From Thioploca sp. (GTDB lineage Bacteria > Pseudomonadota > Gammaproteobacteria > Beggiatoales > Beggiatoaceae): 17,477 nt of DNA. The notes beneath the pieces are model-generated. The model had not been told where the DNA came from. It ran no database searches and worked only from the letters and a program-made list of their open reading frames with translations. The stretch is from NCBI GenBank assembly GCA_011371325.1, contig DRQV01000017.1, positions 1 through 17,477 of the forward strand, written 5' to 3'. Below, one piece after another: positions 15,190 to 17,477 of this stretch. Both the position numbers and the translations under genes were made by a program. Every line of letters begins with the position of its first letter. Position 1 is the first letter of the stretch.

Positions 15190-16206
15190 TTAGTTTTTGG
15201 CTTTATCGACCAATTTATTAGCTTTAATCCAAGGCATCATATCACGCAATTTGCTTCCAACTTGTTCTAATTTATGCTCACGTCCTAAACGACGTTTAGC
15301 TTTTAAAGTTGCTTGACCTGTTTGATTTTCCATAATAAATTCTCGAGCAAATTCCCCATTTTGAATTTCTTTAAGAATTTTACGCATTTCTTTTTTAGTA
15401 GCATCGTTAATAATACGTGGACCTCTGGTTAAATCACCATATTCAGCAGTATTAGAAATAGAATAACGCATGTTAGCCATTCCACCTTCATACATTAAGT
15501 CAACGATTAATTTTAATTCGTGCATACATTCAAAATAGGCCATTTCTGGAGCATAACCAGCTTCAACTAAAGTTTCAAATCCAGCTTGAGCTAAGGAAGT
15601 TAAACCACCACATAATACAGCTTGCTCACCAAATAGGTCAGTTTCGGTTTCTTCTTTAAAAGTGGTCTCAATAATTCCAGCTCTACCGCCACCATTAGCT
15701 GAGGCATAAGAAAGAGCAATATCCCTAGCTTTACCGGAAGCATCTTGATGAACTGCAATTAAGCTTGGTACACCAGCACCTTGGGTATAAGTAGAACGTA
15801 CTAAATGTCCAGGGCCTTTAGGGGCGATCATAATTACATCGATATCTTTTGCTACTTCAATTTGTTCAAAGTGAATATTAAAGCCATGAGCGAATGCTAA
15901 TGCGGCACCAGATTTAATATTGGGGGCAATGCTATCACGATAAATTTTAGCTTGATGTTCATCTGGAGCTAGTACCATAATTAAATCAGCCCAAGCAACT
16001 GCATCTTCTATCGATTTGGTCTGTAAGCCAGCAGACTGAACTTTAGCTTCTGATGCAGAACCACTACGTAATCCTACTACAACTTCTACGCCAGATTCAT
16101 GTAGATTATTAGCATGAGCGTGACCTTGAGAACCGTAACCTATAATAGTGACTTTTTTACTTTTAATTAATGATAAATCCGCATCTTTATCATAATAAAC
16201 ATTCAT
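15190..16206 (-). CDS. ilvC: Ketol-acid reductoisomerase, class I
   Basis: Second common enzyme of valine, leucine and isoleucine synthesis, converting acetolactate or acetohydroxybutyrate to the dihydroxy acid with NAD(P)H and Mg. Its 338 residues fit the short class I form. The nucleotide fold has GYGSQG (23-28). The loop LRSGSAS (47-52) has arginine and serines that favour NADPH. Active-site residues H107, K130, D190, E194, E226, E230 and S251 are all in place. The GAGGA site seven bases before ATG 16206 supports the start. The gene has its own promoter upstream and follows the unrelated glutamate dehydrogenase; ilvB and ilvN are not adjacent. Confidence 0.97.
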   Translation of the reverse strand: MNVYYDKDADLSLIKSKKVTIIGYGSQGHAHANNLHESGVEVVVGLRSGSASEAKVQSAGLQTKSIEDAVAWADLIMVLAPDEHQAKIYRDSIAPNIKSGAALAFAHGFNIHFEQIEVAKDIDVIMIAPKGPGHLVRSTYTQGAGVPSLIAVHQDASGKARDIALSYASANGGGRAGIIETTFKEETETDLFGEQAVLCGGLTSLAQAGFETLVEAGYAPEMAYFECMHELKLIVDLMYEGGMANMRYSISNTAEYGDLTRGPRIINDATKKEMRKILKEIQNGEFAREFIMENQTGQATLKAKRRLGREHKLEQVGSKLRDMMPWIKANKLVDKAKN

Positions 16207-16245
16207 ATAATTTCCTCAAAATTAAGACTGATGTAAATGTTCCAG

Positions 16246-16264
16246 GTTGAAACAGGTATTCAAC
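16246..16264 (-). promoter_or_regulatory. Inverted repeat at the predicted ilvC transcription start
   Basis: Arms GTTGAA/TTCAAC with a seven-base centre, starting directly after the -10 box of the predicted ilvC promoter. The position over +1 suits an operator or a 5' stem-loop in the leader of about 55 bases. The regulator is unknown. Confidence 0.35.
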
Positions 16265-16293
16265 ATAATATCATTTATAGTTTTATATAACAA
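16265..16293 (-). promoter_or_regulatory. Sigma70-type promoter of ilvC
   Basis: -35 TTGTTA (16288-16293), a 17-base spacer and -10 TATTAT (16265-16270) on the minus strand, 58 bases before the ilvC ATG. Optimal spacing and close-to-consensus boxes make this the clearest promoter in the window. Confidence 0.65.
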
Positions 16294-16328
16294 GAATTAA
16301 CTGATTATTATATCGGCTAACCATAAGA

Positions 16329-16367
16329 GATTATCCCTATAAATCATTATGTTATATAGGAACAATC
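16329..16367 (-). terminator. Long hairpin directly after glutamate dehydrogenase
   Basis: Thirteen base pairs (two of them G-U) between GATTGTTCCTATA and TATAGGGATAATC with a 13-base loop, starting seven bases past the stop codon. The sequence after the stem, TCTTATGG, is only weakly T-rich. Probable terminator or 3'-end stabilising hairpin separating gdhB from ilvC. Confidence 0.55.
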
Positions 16368-16374
16368 CTTTAAA

Positions 16375-17477
16375 TTACAACAAATTTCTAATTTCTCGTA
16401 ATGCTACTGATAATACTGATAAATCTGGGGTTTCAATATTGTTAATATCAGCTAACATTTGCTGACAACGAGTTATACAAGCCTGTTTTTGTCCTAACCA
16501 AGTGTCAATCTTAGTTTGTGGTTCAGTCGCATCAGTTCTTAATACCACTATGGTCAATTTTCTATGAGTTCGATATAAATCGTCTCGTAAGGTTGAACGA
16601 GATAGAGATGTCCATCTGGTATCTCTGGGTAACTCACTGATTTTATCGAATAACCAGCCTAAATTAAATTTAGTTCCTAACATAAAATGTAAAGTCGCTA
16701 CATGTTCTAGTTCAGTTCCAGTATTACTAGCTATTTCCACAATATCTAAGGCCGATAATAACATGGGGAAACTATTAATTTTAATTGCTAAGGCTTCTGG
16801 AACTCCAACTTCTACCAGCTTATTAGTTGATATAGCTAAACTTTTTTTGTCATCTTCTCCAATTAAACTGGTTAAATTTTCGGTTAATTGCACGATTCCA
16901 GGTCGTAAAGTTGCTATCGATTTTAATATGTCTAAATGATGATGGCGTAATAACCAACGGCTCACTCGTTCCACTTGTTTACGAGCGTCAATTATCATAT
17001 TAATTTGAACTTGAGAGCTTACTTTATTATCTAATGTTTCTATTTCTGTCCATAGTTGTTGCATATCGAAAATTTCCCATGCTGCCATAAAAGCTCTGAC
17101 TATATCTGGGGCGGATTGACCGGTTTCTTCATTTAATAAGAAAATGAAAACTCCACTAGCCCGATTAACAACCATATTGGTTGAAACAGTAGCAATTATT
17201 TCTCTATGTAGAGGATGTTGGGAAATTTCATTAGTGAATCGTTCTGATAATGGAGTTGGAAAATAGTTGATTAATATAGTTTGAAAATATGGATCTTCAG
17301 GTAAATCAGACTCTAGCAAATCGGTGTATAAAGTAATTTTACTATACGCTATTAATACGCATAATTCAGGAGAATTTAGACCTAATTGGTTAGTTTTCCT
17401 CTCGGTTAAAGTTTTGTTATTAGGCAAAAATTCTAATTCTCGATCTAGTTGTCCATTACGTTCTAAATGACGAATCA
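16375..17477 (-). CDS. gdhB: NAD-specific glutamate dehydrogenase (large type), C-terminal part (cut by window edge)
   Basis: The last 366 residues of a much longer protein whose 5' part lies beyond the right edge; the frame is open to the last base. The visible part matches the C-terminal region of the roughly 180 kDa, about 1600-residue NAD-dependent glutamate dehydrogenases (PF05088 type). Matching stretches are RNGQLDRELEFLP, then GLNSPELCVLIAYSKI, SDLPEDPYF and the YFPTPLSERF segment. HREIIATVSTNMVVNRASG, EIFDMQQLW, RWLLRHH and a terminal helical segment follow. These enzymes deaminate glutamate to 2-oxoglutarate for catabolism in the cytoplasm. The catalytic dehydrogenase domain lies upstream of this fragment and cannot be checked. 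TTG at 17427 is an internal leucine codon, not a start. Confidence 0.92.
   Translation of the reverse strand, partial: IRHLERNGQLDRELEFLPNNKTLTERKTNQLGLNSPELCVLIAYSKITLYTDLLESDLPEDPYFQTILINYFPTPLSERFTNEISQHPLHREIIATVSTNMVVNRASGVFIFLLNEETGQSAPDIVRAFMAAWEIFDMQQLWTEIETLDNKVSSQVQINMIIDARKQVERVSRWLLRHHHLDILKSIATLRPGIVQLTENLTSLIGEDDKKSLAISTNKLVEVGVPEALAIKINSFPMLLSALDIVEIASNTGTELEHVATLHFMLGTKFNLGWLFDKISELPRDTRWTSLSRSTLRDDLYRTHRKLTIVVLRTDATEPQTKIDTWLGQKQACITRCQQMLADINNIETPDLSVLSVALREIRNLL

Overview
The window is AT-rich bacterial chromosomal DNA, coding dense, with 15 protein genes (two cut by the window edges). Fourteen read on the minus strand and only the multiheme cytochrome reads on the plus strand. 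There are no rRNA or tRNA genes, insertion sequences or CRISPR arrays. Several proteins point to a gammaproteobacterium: a YegQ/TrhP-type U32 protein that follows the E. coli protein closely, a class I IlvC of 338 residues, a methylthioinosine-type phosphorylase, a large NAD-dependent glutamate dehydrogenase and an E. coli-like DgkA. The split glycine decarboxylase (GcvPB), the c5-type triheme cytochrome and the periplasmic alpha carbonic anhydrase would suit an AT-rich sulfur- or methane-oxidising lineage, but that placement is inference.

Layout from left to right: (1) 1-1878, tatD (3' part missing) and dacB, one base apart. (2) 2003-3520, a polytopic membrane protein that resembles GT-C glycosyltransferases. 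(3) 3754-6974, a tight unit transcribed in the order gcvPB, dgkA, SUMF1-like protein, CheW-like protein, with an ATGA overlap between the first two and an 11-base overlap between the last two. (4) 7118-7934, a DUF2939-like protein overlapping a MazG-like pyrophosphohydrolase. (5) 7987-8739, a secreted alpha carbonic anhydrase, and 8827-10530, malQ, each followed by a hairpin. (6) 10664-12726, trhP and a methylthioinosine phosphorylase. (7) 12962-14086, the divergent triheme cytochrome, with a promoter and a perfect 20-base palindrome upstream. (8) 14338-17477, pssA, ilvC (own promoter) and the C-terminal part of NAD-glutamate dehydrogenase, which ends in a long hairpin.

Most genes are housekeeping: amino-acid metabolism (gcvPB, ilvC, gdhB), phospholipid synthesis and recycling (pssA, dgkA), wall trimming (dacB), nucleotide and MTA salvage, and tRNA modification. 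The least explained parts are the SUMF1-like/CheW-like pair, in which the formylglycine-generating cysteines are absent; the triplicated c5 cytochrome with its palindromic upstream region; and a GC-richer block between the cytochrome and pssA that looks like a foreign or dispersed element. I see no clear new defence or mobile system.
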